Under the pieces are notes generated by a model. That model did not search any database. It had not been told where the DNA came from and saw nothing but the letters and a program-made list of their open reading frames with translations. From NCBI RefSeq assembly GCF_004210375.1, contig NC_134830.1, forward strand, positions 167,717,874-167,781,873: 64,000 nt of DNA, read 5' to 3'. This document shows positions 11,707-22,134 of this stretch, piece by piece (position 1 is the first letter of the stretch; each line of letters starts with the position of its first letter). The stretch is from Tachypleus tridentatus (taxonomy: Eukaryota > Arthropoda > Merostomata > Xiphosura > Limulidae). The position numbers and the translations under genes are program-made.

Positions 11707-11848
11707 GCCTGGCACGACTAGGTGGTTAGGATTTTCAAATCGTAATCTGTGGGTCACGGGTTCGAATCCCCCTCACAGCAAACATGATCGTCCTTTCAGC
11801 CATTGGGGCATTATACCGTTATGGACAATCCCATTATTCGTTGAATAA
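11707..11848 (+). repeat. SINE-A head half
   Basis: tRNA-like head plus first part of the body. It stops where a SINE-A in the opposite orientation begins, giving a head-out inverted pair. Confidence 0.88.
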
Positions 11849-11853
11849 CGTAA

Positions 11854-12114
11854 TTTTTTGTTTGTATTTCGTGCAAAGTTACACGAGGGTTATCTGCGCT
11901 AGTCGTCCATAATTTAATAGCGTAAGACTAGAGGAAAAGCAGCTAATCAACACTACCCACCAACAACTTTTTTACCAAAGAATAGTGGGATTGGCCGTCA
12001 CATAGTAAGGTTCCTACAGTTGAAAGGACGAGCATATTTGGAGTGGCAAGATTCGACTCTGCGACTCTCAGAACACAAGTCGAACGCCCTAACCACCTGG
12101 CCATGCCTGGCCTA
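11854..12114 (-). repeat. SINE-A, near full length
   Basis: Reverse copy from tail to head that abuts a plus-strand SINE-A. The two together form an inverted pair spanning about 410 bp. Confidence 0.92.
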
Positions 12115-13645
12115 GCCATTAGGAGCGCGTGCGTAACGTCATAGTAAATGGCTATATGCTATGTAGTGATTTCTATTGTACTGTAAATTATACGTCCACC
12201 AGAAAATCAAATACATGTTTTAAACTGCGGAATAAATAACATGTAATGTATTTCAAATGTCTGTGTTTCAGATTTGGTGACGTTTACGAGTCATTAGTTC
12301 TTATGTATGCCTGTAAGAAGCTGGCATAATTCCGCGCGAAAATGTTAAGGATATGATAAAACTTTCAAGAAACATTGAGATGTGTATAAGACCGAAGAAA
12401 CACGCATAGAACTTGTTATTTCTGGATGGCATTTAAAAATTTGGGCGGAGTTGAACACAACATGTTAAACGTGCTTAGAAGTTTTATTACGACTTCAAAT
12501 GAGTTGCCCATTTTAAAATTACAGTAGAGTACTTCTAATTATGAACACCGATTGCATATAGAATAATAATAATGGCAAAACTTTCTCCAAATTAAAATAA
12601 TTTTATTAATGAAAACAACTTATCGAACAACTGTCTTGTATCGGGTTCTACTCCGATAATAATAAAGCTCTACAGTCAAAGAGATTGTTTGAAGTAAAAA
12701 AAAGGACAAGTAACATGTGATCCGAACACTCGAGAGCAAACCCTAAGTTACAAACAAAACGACATTTAAACAGCTTATCAACCACGTGGTATTTGTTCTT
12801 TTATCATAATTATTCTGTTAACAGCCTGATTATCACCAGAAATCTGATGATTGGCTATTGTCCAAAACGCTATTTTTCTTTTCATCAATACTGTTATTTT
12901 AATTTGACAAGCTTCACACAACTATTATTATTATTCAATTCTTTCAATTTACCACGCGTATGCATTTCTTCTATTACTGGAAACTCATCGACTGGATGTG
13001 TTCGGAAACTTTTTAAGAATAATGGTTAGTGTAAGCATTGTTTCAAAATACAAATTTTCTGCTAATATTTATACCTCATATTTAACGGGTGTGTCCCTAA
13101 GTGAAAGGGTGTGGCTCCTTTATTTAAATGCAATTCTAAAGTCCACTGAGGATTAAACACAAAGCAGAATATTAATGAAACTTCATAGTAAATATAAACT
13201 AGAATAGCCGTTAATAGTTAAAATTTAACGCTTTTTTTTTCTTACTCCTAAACTCTTAGCATCGTTGACCTCGAACTAATTTTGCTTCGAGTTGTTATAA
13301 AGACATTAAACTATAATCAATTTTGTATATGGTGAAAATATGAAAACGTCAGTTCGTTTAGAGCTAACAAAATTTAATGTAATAATATTTGTAAACACTA
13401 GTTTTTCAGCACGTAGACTCAAACAAAATAAATGGTCTCAAGCGAAATTTCTGTCCCAACTTAAACTAGACAAGTTGGTAAATGTTTCGAAGTTTGAACA
13501 GTTATGTTTTAAACTGAAATAGTTAAACATTATCTTCTGAGCTAATGTACATAAAATAACTAATTATTACTTATGGGAATAATTTATTTACATAAGAAAA
13601 ACTTTAAGTACTTTAGAAAAATAACACGTTAACAATATTTAAGTC
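12115..13645. other. no supported gene
   Basis: AT-rich sequence. Open frames at 12,793-13,029 and 13,340-13,522 have no motif or splice support and are treated as chance. Confidence 0.45.
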
Positions 13646-13920
13646 GTTTGTTTTTGAATTTCGCGCAGATCTACTCGAGGGCTATCTGTGCAAGTCGTCT
13701 CTAATTTAGCAGTGTAAGACTAGAGGGAAGGCAGCTAGTCATTACCACCCACCGCCAACTGTTGGACTACTTTTCTTTTACCAACAAATAGTTGAATTGA
13801 CCATCACATTATAACGTCCCCACTGTTGAAAGGGTGAGCATGGTTGGTGCGACCGGGATTCGAACCCGCAACCGTCAGATTACGAGTCGAACGCCTTAAC
13901 CCACCTGGCCATGCCGAGCC
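13646..13920 (-). repeat. SINE-A, full length
   Basis: Tail, body and head are complete. The flanks AACAATATTT (13,631-13,640) and AATAATATTT (13,921-13,930) look like a target duplication with one mismatch. Confidence 0.93.
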
Positions 13921-14013
13921 AATAATATTTATATTAAACAATATAATGATAATTTCTTTGGATGATTCATAGTTCTTTACTCGCCGTTATTAACTAAAAA
14001 TGCTTCAGATTAC

Positions 14014-14132
14014 TGTGTGTGTGTGTATCTTTATAGCAGAGCCACATGGGGCTATCCGCGGAGTTCAGCGAGGGGAATCGAACCCCAAACATTAACATTG
14101 TAAATCCGTGGACTTACCACTATACCAGTAGA
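14014..14132 (-). repeat. SINE-B
   Basis: Reverse copy: TG repeats, then the GGGGAATCGAACCCC block (B box reversed), then the head ending near TACCAGTAG. Confidence 0.85.
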
Positions 14133-14239
14133 TAACTTTTAGGTTATTACTAGTGAGTGAAGAATAAAACACGATACATCAAAATCAAAACAGTTGTTTA
14201 CGTTCCACTGCAAAATATATGAGGTCTACTTGTTATTTG

Positions 14240-14352
14240 CTTCGGACCCTCGAGTAGCACAACCGAACGTCTGAGGATATTAAAACGCTAGAAAGAAGGT
14301 TTCAATACCTGTAGTCCATTGTGTAGCTTTGTTCTTAACTACAAACAAACAT
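14240..14352 (+). repeat. SINE-C, diverged
   Basis: It contains GGTTTCAATACCTGTAG and the tail TCCATTGTGTAGCTTTG followed by ACAAACAAAC. Confidence 0.65.
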
Positions 14353-14680
14353 TTACCTGTTTTGTTCTTCCTATAAGCAGTAATGAGTTATGAAATAAAA
14401 AAACTAATCTGCTGCAATAAAAGTAACGAATCAAAAAATAGATCTGACGTCTACGTCACTTTGTCGTCACTGAAACACGAATACACATCACTATTATAAT
14501 AGGCCTAAATCTGCTGCTCAGCTTTGGATAGGCAAAACTGCGGTCCATAGCAGAAAGTACGACCAATCAGGAAAAGCATTTTCAATTTAACTTTTGGTGA
14601 AAAGAAAAAAAAAATTCGACACACATATACATGTATATGTGAATAAATATAATGTAAACCTTAAATTCATATATGTATGT

Positions 14681-14933
14681 TTGTTCTTTGTTTTTTTAAA
14701 TTTTGCATAAAGCTACTCGAGGGCTATCTGTGCTAGCCGTCCCTAATTTAGCAGTGTAACACTACCCACCGCCAACTCTTGGGCTACTCTTTTACCAACG
14801 AATAGTGGGATTGACCGTCACAATATAACGCCCCACAGCTAAAAGAGCGAGCATGTTTGGCGTGACGGGGATGCAAACCCGCGACCCTCAGATTACGAGT
14901 CGCACGCCTTAACACGCTAGGCCATGCCGGGCC
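14681..14933 (-). repeat. SINE-A with a small body deletion
   Basis: Reverse copy. The block between the tail and the CACCCACCGCC landmark is shortened by about 25 bp. Confidence 0.9.
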
Positions 14934-14952
14934 CATAAATGTTTGGAGGTAA

Positions 14953-15073
14953 CTGTGTGTGTTTTCTTATAGTAAAGCCACGTCGGGTTATCGGCTTAGT
15001 TTACCGAGGAGAATCGAACCGCTGATTGTAGAGTTGGAAATCCATAGACTTACTGCTGTACTAGCGGGTGACT
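14953..15073 (-). repeat. SINE-B
   Basis: Reverse copy starting with a short TG run and ending at the head sequence TACTAGCGGG, immediately after a SINE-A. Confidence 0.85.
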
Positions 15074-15097
15074 TCGTATATGTATGTGTGTCTGTGT

Positions 15098-15135
<38 letters not shown>

Positions 15136-15136
15136 T
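15098..15136. repeat. CA/TA microsatellite
   Basis: A run of about 14 CA dinucleotides is followed by about 5 TA dinucleotides. Confidence 0.95.
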
Positions 15137-15429
15137 ATTTATATGCACGCATTATAAAGGCCTACAAATAAATATTCATTTGAAATTTATGCTTGTGAGC
15201 ATAAAAATGTCATTATGTATACACAGAAGGAGTTATATATAATATAAATATGAAATATTCGATATTCATTAATACAATGTATATCTTTAGCGAATGTTTA
15301 ATACACTCGAAAAAATGAAATATTTCATTCTTTGTCAGATCTGACGTACATTCCATGTTCATAATAAACATGACACTTCCTATAAACTAATAAAAGTTGA
15401 TAATATATATTCATTTTATTGAGATATAT

Positions 15430-15825
15430 AACAACGAAAGTCAACTATTAAATGAATGTGAAGCCATCAAAGCTAACTTATTAAATAGATATGTAGCAAC
15501 GTAAGTCAATTATTAAATGCTTGTGAAGCCACCAAGAGTAAGTTATGGATATATGGTTAAGTTAACTTATTAACTGCTTATAAAGTCGCCAAAGTTAACG
15601 TACGAAATCTATATATAACCATCCAAGCTAATTTTTAAATGCATATATAACTATTTAAGCTTATTAAACTGATATAAAATTACAAAAGCAAAAATAGCGA
15701 CCTAATTAACTTATCATATGGATATATAGCTATTTAAGTAAACTTATTAAATTGACATACAACGATTAAGTTGACATATAACACTGAAGGCAACTTTAAA
15801 TATTAAGTTAACGTATAACAATCAT
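15430..15825. repeat. degenerate tandem repeat of about 35-45 bp
   Basis: Units resemble AACTTATTAAATGGATATAT followed by an ACCATCAAAG-like part. About ten diverged units are present. Related sequence recurs at about 22,140-22,200 and 30,108-30,170 inside units 1 and 2. Confidence 0.65.
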
Positions 15826-15826
15826 A

Positions 15827-16041
15827 GAATCCCCGTCACACCAAACATGTTCTCGCTTTCAGTCGTGAGGGTGCTATAACGTGACGTTCAATCCCACTAT
15901 TCGTTGGTAAAAGAGTAACCCAATAGTTGGCGGTGGGTGGTAATGACTAGCTGCCTTTCCTCTAGTCTTACACTGCATAATTAGGGACGGCTAGTGCAGA
16001 TAGCCCTCGTGTAGCTTTGCGTGAAATTCAAACGAAACCAA
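15827..16041 (+). repeat. headless SINE-A at the unit 1 boundary
   Basis: It begins within the B-box region of the head and runs to the tail. The same truncated copy opens units 2 (25,258) and 3 (32,501), which makes it the likely duplication boundary. Confidence 0.88.
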
Positions 16042-16077
16042 ATCGTCATTATTTTATTATGTGTTTAAGATTAATGC

Positions 16078-16140
16078 TGCCTCCCGCTTGTACAGCGGTA
16101 TGTCTTCGGATTTACAACGCTAAAATGAAGGGTTCGATTC
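16078..16140 (+). repeat. SINE-B fragment private to unit 1
   Basis: Head part of SINE-B (CCCGCTTGTACAGCGGTATG) interrupts sequence that is continuous at 25,500-25,520 and 32,760-32,780 in the other units. Confidence 0.75.
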
Positions 16141-16284
16141 ACGAAAATCATAACATTCAAAGTAAATAACTACGAGAAAGTACAAAAAGAAAATTTCCAA
16201 TAGCCGTAAAACTTTAAATTATTTCAGTCGTGATTAAAGTAAATTGATGGCTGAGACCTTTTTCACCTTTTTGTTAGCTATATA

Positions 16285-17811
16285 TCAGGTCATCTAAAAT
16301 TTAATACAGAAAGTGCGGCCCGGCATGGCCAAGCGTGTTAAGGCGTGCGACTCGTAATCTGAGGGTCGCGGGTTCGCATCCCCTTCGCGCTAAACATGCT
16401 CGCCCTTTCAGCCGTGGGGGCGTTATAATGTGACGGTCAATCCCACTATTCGTTGGTAAAAGAGTAGCCCAAGAGTTGGCGGTGGGTGGTGATGACTAGC
16501 TGCCTTTCCTCTAGCCTTACATTACTAAATTAAGGACGGCTGGCACAGATAGCCCTCGAGTAGCTTTGTGCGAAATTCAAAAAACAAACAAACAAAACAA
16601 ACAGAAGTGCATCATCATTTTTGTCTTTGTATAAGGTTTTAATGACTAAAATATGTATTAAGACGCGTATAGAAATGTTCAGACAAATAAAAAAACTAAC
16701 CCAACTAAACTTTTTCAGATCATTAATCAAATAAACCCTTATTAATATGGATGTGTCTGAGGAGCACATTAGTCATATAATGCTTTATGAGTTTAAATAG
16801 TGCAGTAGAAACTACACGAAACATTCAAGGTGTTTATAATGCGGAGTCTTTTAATGACAAAAATTGTCGAAGGTGGTTTCAGAAGTTCAGATCAGGTGAC
16901 TACAGCTTAAGCGATGTACCACGTTCAGGTCGTCCTGTTGAGTTTAATAATGGTTTGTTGCTGACTGCACTTGATGAAGGTTGTGTTGTAACAGTTGAAG
17001 AACTAGCACAGAAGCTTAATTCAACCCAGTCAACAGTTCACTGTCATCTGCAACAGCTTGGAAATATGTCAAACCTTGGAAAATAGGTCCACCATGATTT
17101 CTCAGAAGCCAACCTTAGAGCAAGAGTGGACATTTGCATTTCTCTGCACTCTCGTGAACGTAACTCCCTTTTTTTTGGACAGCTTAGTGTCTGGAGATGA
17201 AGAATGAATATTTTATAAAAGTGTTAAGCGTCACAGACAATGGCTCAGTGCAGGTAAACTAGTTAAAGCACAGCCCAAAATGGACCTGCACCCTAAGAAA
17301 GTCTTGTTAAGCATTTGATGGGATATTGTTGGTGTGATCCACTTTGAGTTGCTGCCACTCAATGTAATGATTACATCAGACTTCTGTTGTCAACAGAGTG
17401 CTTGAATGTTGCACTGAAAGAAAAGAGGCCTGCTTCGATCAATCGTAAAGGTGTTGTGTTACACCAGGATAATGCATGGCCCCATATAGCAAGGATCACA
17501 TCTGCAAAGACTGAAGAGCTAGACTGGGAAAGACTTCCACATCCTCCTTATTCTCCAGTCCTTGACCTTTCTAATTATCATCTATTCCGAAGTTTGCAAA
17601 ATTGTCTTGATGAAAAAGAGCTTGGGACACATGAAGATGTCAAAACTACCCTCTCTACATTCTTTTCCTCCAAACCTCAAGAATTTTATGGGAAGTATTA
17701 TTCAGAAGCTTGTGAACCGTTGGTAGGAAGTAATTAATAATAAATAAACATGCATTACTGATTAAATATCATTAAAAGCGTCTGAAATCCTTTCTCTTTA
17801 TATGAACCTAC
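16285..17811 (+). mobile_element. mariner transposon, broken, private to unit 1
   Basis: The open parts at 16,787-17,086 and 17,387-17,737 translate to a mariner transposase. The first has a helix-turn-helix domain (CRRWFQKFRSGDYSLSDVPR). The second has the second catalytic aspartate in LHQDNAWPH and the block HPPYSP then YHLFRSLQ. The first aspartate is in SGDEE near 17,195. The third catalytic position (normally APSDYHLF) reads LSNYHLF, so asparagine replaces aspartate. Several stops and a frameshift lie between the two parts. Imperfect inverted ends of about 30 bp (CAGGTCATCTAAAA against TAGGTTCATATAAAG) suggest these limits. Units 2 and 3 lack it. Confidence 0.85.
16316..16602 (+). repeat. 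SINE-A inserted in the mariner
   Basis: Full-length copy of the subfamily whose head reads AAGCGTGTTAAGGCGTGCG. Flanks AGAAAGTGC and AGAAGTGC look like the target duplication. It lies between the mariner end and its transposase, so it inserted after the mariner. Confidence 0.93.
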
Positions 17812-17871
17812 AATCGGACATCTCTTAACGGATGACTTGCTATTTGGTACCAGATTCGATTTTATTACTCA

Positions 17872-18520
17872 TACCGCCTCATCCTGAAAGTAAAGCTCTT
17901 TTAGACACTATTAGAGTGGATTAATATATGAAGCCTTAAACGTGGTCAAATACATTAATTGAAAGGGATTGTTCTCATTAATCCAAAACTGTAATTAGAT
18001 CCCAAATCGGTCAAGAGATGACGGAGCTATGAGCTGAAAGTTTGCCATTTCATGAGTGGCTAGGCCTCGGCTAAAAATCTAGAACTGTTTTTGACTGTGA
18101 TTTATTCACACTATCACATAATTAAACTATATCTGTGAAATATATAGTTGTTGATATTAAATAAAATACATCACAACTACCTGTCTCAGTGAAAATATTT
18201 AAAGTTATTATTATTCTGTAATAATAATTACTATTATTGTTTTGTAATTGAAAGAAACTTTACACAATAAAATTTCTAAAACAGACTTTTTTGAAACTAC
18301 ATTCTGGTTTTAATATCCATTCAGATACGCAATAAACGATACAATTATTAATTTTTTCTTAATACAGTGGTATCAAGATCAACATGGTGGACAGTAAAGT
18401 ATTTTCATAACATCCTATACCAAAACATACACCCCTATAGTTATCAAAACATCAATCATACAATTATGTTCGCCTGACGTGATAAGTCACGTGCAATGGA
18501 GTTTGATTCATCTATATAAA
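17872..18520 (+). promoter_or_regulatory. promoter region of small gene copy 1
   Basis: About 650 bp is conserved in all three units. A palindromic E-box CACGTG lies at 18,488-18,493, and a TATA box TATATAAA at 18,513-18,520. The non-coding exon begins about 25-30 nt later. The E-box to TATA spacing is the same in each copy. Function is inferred from position and conservation. Confidence 0.7.
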
Positions 18521-18544
18521 TAACAAGTCGAAAGAGGCTGGAGT

Positions 18545-18566
18545 GTGGTGAAAGCAATAGTGGAAG
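18545..18566 (+). other. non-coding first exon of small gene copy 1 (start approximate)
   Basis: The exon ends at the donor GAAG/GTGAGT. The transcript start is inferred about 30 nt after the TATA box. The matching acceptor is TTACGCAG at 18,693-18,700, giving a 5' leader of about 42 nt in the next exon before the ATG. Confidence 0.6.
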
Positions 18567-18742
18567 GTGAGTTATATTATTGTTCTGATTTTTTTTTTTT
18601 TTTATCGTTAATTCAAGTTGAGAGATTTGTATGTTTATTATTAAATATGTTGTAGAGTAGTATGCACGTTTAATTGAAGTAAAATTTGTTTGTTACGCAG
18701 GAGGGTATTTCAAGAATTCAAGGCGTTATTTGATAAGACAAC

Positions 18743-19522
18743 ATGAAAATTATACTACTTGTAGCATACTTGCTGTTTCTTCAAAACGTAAGTTTTTTTT
18801 TTTCCTTATTTTCAGTGTTCCTCAACTATTCTGTTAGGTATTTACTAATCTACTATTTATTACATGGCTTTTATTCCTTTCAGGGTTTCTCTGCACTAGA
18901 TTCTTCAAACACCACTATGTTTAATATTGCTGCATCTTCCAACACGACCCTGCTCGTTATAGAAGGTAACAACATTACTACAATAACTGACCTCGATATT
19001 TCTAACATTGGAAGTTATATCCTTAACAAGATAAAGAGGATATTTCAGCTGAACTACGTTGAACCTTCAGACGTCGGTCGTGAAAACGAATATACGGTTA
19101 CCTCCAACACTACGGAAACCTCGCCAGGAGTTGACGGTACGTCTAGCAGTACCATAAAGCGGTACCCTCGTCACCCAAAATACGTGGATATTAACGAAAC
19201 TGCATCTGGAAACTCTTCCCACTTGGACTTCAGCACTACTACACATCACTTGAATACTTCTGTCTATTCAACAGAAACGGAGAAGTTTAACACTCCCACC
19301 AAACGAAGGAACCGAGAACCCAAGAACCTCTATATTGACGGTGAACTTTTGACGACGTCGAACGACACCATCGGTGACCTTTATTCTAACTCTACTCCGG
19401 TCATAAGTATGACTAAACACTCTGACATTCTTACGACGGTCAGCCCTAGTTCTGCCAACCTTCCCTTGACTCTCAGTGTATTTTTAAATTATGTTGTAAT
19501 TGCATTAATGATTGTTTCATAA
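18743..19522 (+). CDS. small cysteine-free, N-glycosylation-rich surface protein, copy 1
   Basis: Family not recognised. Coding exons are 18,743-18,787 and 18,884-19,522, joined in phase 0 across a 96-bp GT-AG intron to give 227 residues. Residues 1-15 (MKIILLVAYLLFLQN) with the following GFS form a signal peptide. The mature part has no cysteine, is rich in Ser, Thr and Asn, and has nine N-x-S/T sites (24, 35, 45, 90, 119, 125, 139, 175, 184). Basic pairs lie at 107-108 and 155-157. Residues 203-207 are small (PSSAN), followed by a 20-residue hydrophobic stretch to the end with no charged residue after it, as in GPI-anchor signals. I infer a GPI-linked extracellular glycoprotein. The intron has no stop in frame here, so an unspliced reading is also open (259 residues). 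A processed secreted precursor is the alternative. Confidence 0.85.
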   Translation: MKIILLVAYLLFLQNVSFFFSLFSVFLNYSVRYLLIYYLLHGFYSFQGFSALDSSNTTMFNIAASSNTTLLVIEGNNITTITDLDISNIGSYILNKIKRIFQLNYVEPSDVGRENEYTVTSNTTETSPGVDGTSSSTIKRYPRHPKYVDINETASGNSSHLDFSTTTHHLNTSVYSTETEKFNTPTKRRNREPKNLYIDGELLTTSNDTIGDLYSNSTPVISMTKHSDILTTVSPSSANLPLTLSVFLNYVVIALMIVS

Positions 19523-19590
19523 ATGTCTCTCTTTTTGTTGGAAGTTTGAACTTGTTTAATTGTATTAATCTATTTATACTTTTTCTTTTT

Positions 19591-19596
19591 AATAAA
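19591..19596 (+). terminator. poly(A) signal of small gene copy 1
   Basis: AATAAA about 70 nt after the stop codon, at the same place in all three copies. Confidence 0.75.
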
Positions 19597-19853
19597 AACC
19601 TTCTAATTAAGTTTTTCTATATTTCTCTACCATTAAATATAACAAGAACGACCTTAACGCATCTGCTTCCACACAACTTTCAATAACTGCAAACCGCTAA
19701 AGTTAACGGTGACTGCACCTTCCATATGGCTACAGGTATAGTAGTAATCCTACAATGATATATGTAGTTATCTTAAATGATAATATTTTAAACAAATAAT
19801 CATTATTTACTTCCAGAATTAAACTTTTCCTCACTACAAAACTACTACATCGT

Positions 19854-19915
19854 TTTTTTTTTTACTCTTTTTCCTCACTACAAAACTACTACATCGTTTT
19901 TTTTTTTTTTACTCT
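19854..19915. repeat. two-copy repeat with T runs
   Basis: TTCCTCACTACAAAACTACT followed by ACATCG and a T run occurs twice, about 45 bp apart. This is the unit 1 counterpart of the 28-bp array that is greatly expanded in unit 2 (27,665). Confidence 0.75.
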
Positions 19916-20498
19916 ATGCCTCGAATGAAACCTCCATTTGTTCAGGTGAATATTTTCAAATGTAATTATTTTTTATTTTGAGTTGTTTTATACGGAAAAA
20001 TATAAACCTATTCTACTTAACGGTTACGTAATTTCACGTACCGACGTACTTTTCTACACGTCGGACATGCATGCTGGGGAAAGTGAGAGAAACTTCACAT
20101 CGTGGTTTTATATAATTAATAAGATACTATACCGGAAAAGGAGTTGACCCCTTCATGTCTTTTGTAGTGGAACTTTTTTGTTAGCACTTTAATACCAGTT
20201 GCATCCTAGTGTACGAGGTATAACGTTAACTGCAAGTGCTCAAACGAGCCACTATGGAGTGAAATATATTGTGTAAATTGGTGTCTTTTGTTTATTCTGC
20301 CAAACTATAAGGGAGTTTGTTTACTTTCGAAACTATGCATTGCACCAAAAGTAGCAATTCGTTTTATTTATGGCTGTCTACTTCCAAATTTTTGTAACCC
20401 TGACTTCGAACAATTTACACGAATATTTTATTTGTTTTTGGGTGACTTAATGTAACCAGTTAACATCGTTCGTTGTGACGCCAATCTGTTTAAACCTA

Positions 20499-20725
20499 GA
20501 GGGTGGCCCGTCAGCCCCTCCCCATCCATATGTTATGTTACATTCAATAAAGCATGTAGTACAAATTTTTTCTTTTAAGATAAATATGGCTGATTTAAGC
20601 CCACTTGCACTTAAATGTCTCGCAGAACATGGCGTCGCATATTATGCAGCGAGAATGAGGGACAGCACACAGATACACTGCATACATAAGATATATGGAT
20701 GGGTAGGGACTTACGGGTCACCCTG
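20499..20725. mobile_element. 227-bp MITE with TA target, private to unit 1
   Basis: The ends are near-perfect inverted repeats of about 33 bp. The left end starts AGGGTGGCCCGTCAGCCCC, and the right end, reversed, starts AGGGTGACCCGTAAGTCCC. The element is flanked by TA on both sides. Units 2 and 3 have the empty site (AAACCTACAATGCGG near 28,540 and AAACCTAGAATGCGG near 35,592), which proves insertion. TA targeting suggests the Tc1/mariner superfamily. The open frame across it (20,475-20,750) is not a gene. Confidence 0.92.
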
Positions 20726-21367
20726 TAGAATGCGGTATGAAGAGTGCTAGTATCGATGAAAGGACTCGGTGGCATGTTTTAAATAGCTGGAGAAATTAAA
20801 AGATGATTGCAATATTTATTAATTTTTTTAATACAAATATTATAATGTACAAGCACCAATAGTCAATTTCCCCAACAACTGAATTCTGAATTGATATTGT
20901 TACATCTCGTTTAAGCCACCTAACGTGGGTGGCCTCGCGCCGCTTATAAGCTGACTTTCTACCGACGAAGGCATTTAATGTCTTCGTAGAAATATTAATA
21001 TTTACTAAATTGAATAAGTAACTAATGTTCAAAAACTCCTGGTCCAATTCTGTAATTTTCTGATTGGTAAGGATTTACAGCTTCTGAGGCTTACAAGTAC
21101 ACTGACTTTAACTAACAATATTATATTACTGTCTCTTAGCTTTAATACCGATTAGGCGAGGTTTTCTTATGTTCAGCAACCACACATTCTTGACTGCCAC
21201 TTGAACTCTATTTAAATGTGGAGAAAAGGGAGACCCGTACAATCACGTTACATCCATCAAACTGAAACAAACGTATATGTTAAATGTATAACAACAAATC
21301 CATTGCATTATTAATAAATTTATACATATATTTAGGTGTCGAGATTATAATAGAACACGTAACAACA

Positions 21368-21419
21368 ATGAGTAACGTTAAATGGATGTTTCTTCTGCTC
21401 TTCACCGTTTCTACAGCAG
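21368..21419 (+). CDS. cadherin-type signal-peptide exon, copy 1 (alternative or stranded first exon)
   Basis: The exon encodes MSNVKWMFLLLFTVSTA plus the first base of the next codon and ends at donor GCAG/GTAAGA. A possible acceptor (ATTTAG at 21,335) leaves a 32-nt leader, the same in all copies. It is nearly identical to the first exon of the cadherin gene at 36,383. No cadherin second exon is visible in this unit, so it can only work if it splices about 17 kb to 38,603. Start and donor are intact, which argues against simple decay. Asn-3 and Lys-5 here are Asp and Arg in copies 2 and 3. Confidence 0.65.
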
Positions 21420-21900
21420 GTAAGATGATTTGAATTGGTAAAATGTGGTTATATTTCCTGTAGTTCAAATTTCGAAGGTTGAGACGTCTTGTCTCGGTTA
21501 TACTTGCAATTTCTAACAACTACCTGAAAGTTAACAAAAACGTAAAATTCCAGTTAATTTTAACACTTACTATATTTTTAATGAAAGCTTGAATATCTGT
21601 TTCAAACATAGAGTATTATGTTATTGAGTTCATGACCATACTTGAAAATATAATTTTAACGTAATATTAAAGCTATGCATCAACAATTTGTGTTGTACTA
21701 ATACACCAACTAGATTTCTTCGTTGTTCACTATCAAATATTTCACAGAGTCTCTGTTTTGTGATAACCAATAAGATTGAAAATAAAACTTTGTTTTAAAA
21801 AATGCCAAATTAGAAGACAAGTGTTAATGTTTAAAAAAACGACCACAAATAAACTTAATCAAAACCTTTCTTATGAAACGTTGGAATACGACGTTTCAAA

Positions 21901-22134
21901 GGCTTGGCATGGCGAGAGAGTTAGGGCAGTCTACCCGTAATCTGAGGGTCGCGGGTTCGAACCCCCATTGTAACAAACATGCTCGCCCTTTCAGCCGTGG
22001 GGGCGTTATAAAAAGAGTAGCCCAAGAGTAGGAGGTGGGTGATGATGACTAGCTGTCTTACATTACTGAATTAGAGGCCGCTAACGCAGATACTCCTCGT
22101 GTAGCTTTGCGTGAAATTCAAAAACAAACAAACA
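21901..22134 (+). repeat. SINE-A in unit 1, shared with units 2 and 3
   Basis: The same insertion site is occupied in all three units (after ACGACGTTTCAAAG). Units 1 and 2 share an unusual head (GGCATGGCGAGAGAGTTA) and a body deletion, whereas unit 3 has a normal head. Confidence 0.9.

Noticed and set aside
12793-13029. 78-codon open frame
   Set aside because: Low-complexity composition, with no motif or splice support.
19067-19249. Minus-strand 60-codon frame repeated in all three units (also 26,897 and 34,190)
   Set aside because: It is antisense to the main exon of the small gene. Its conservation follows from the sense coding sequence.
20475-20750. 91-codon open frame
   Set aside because: Lies almost wholly within a MITE that is absent from the other two units.
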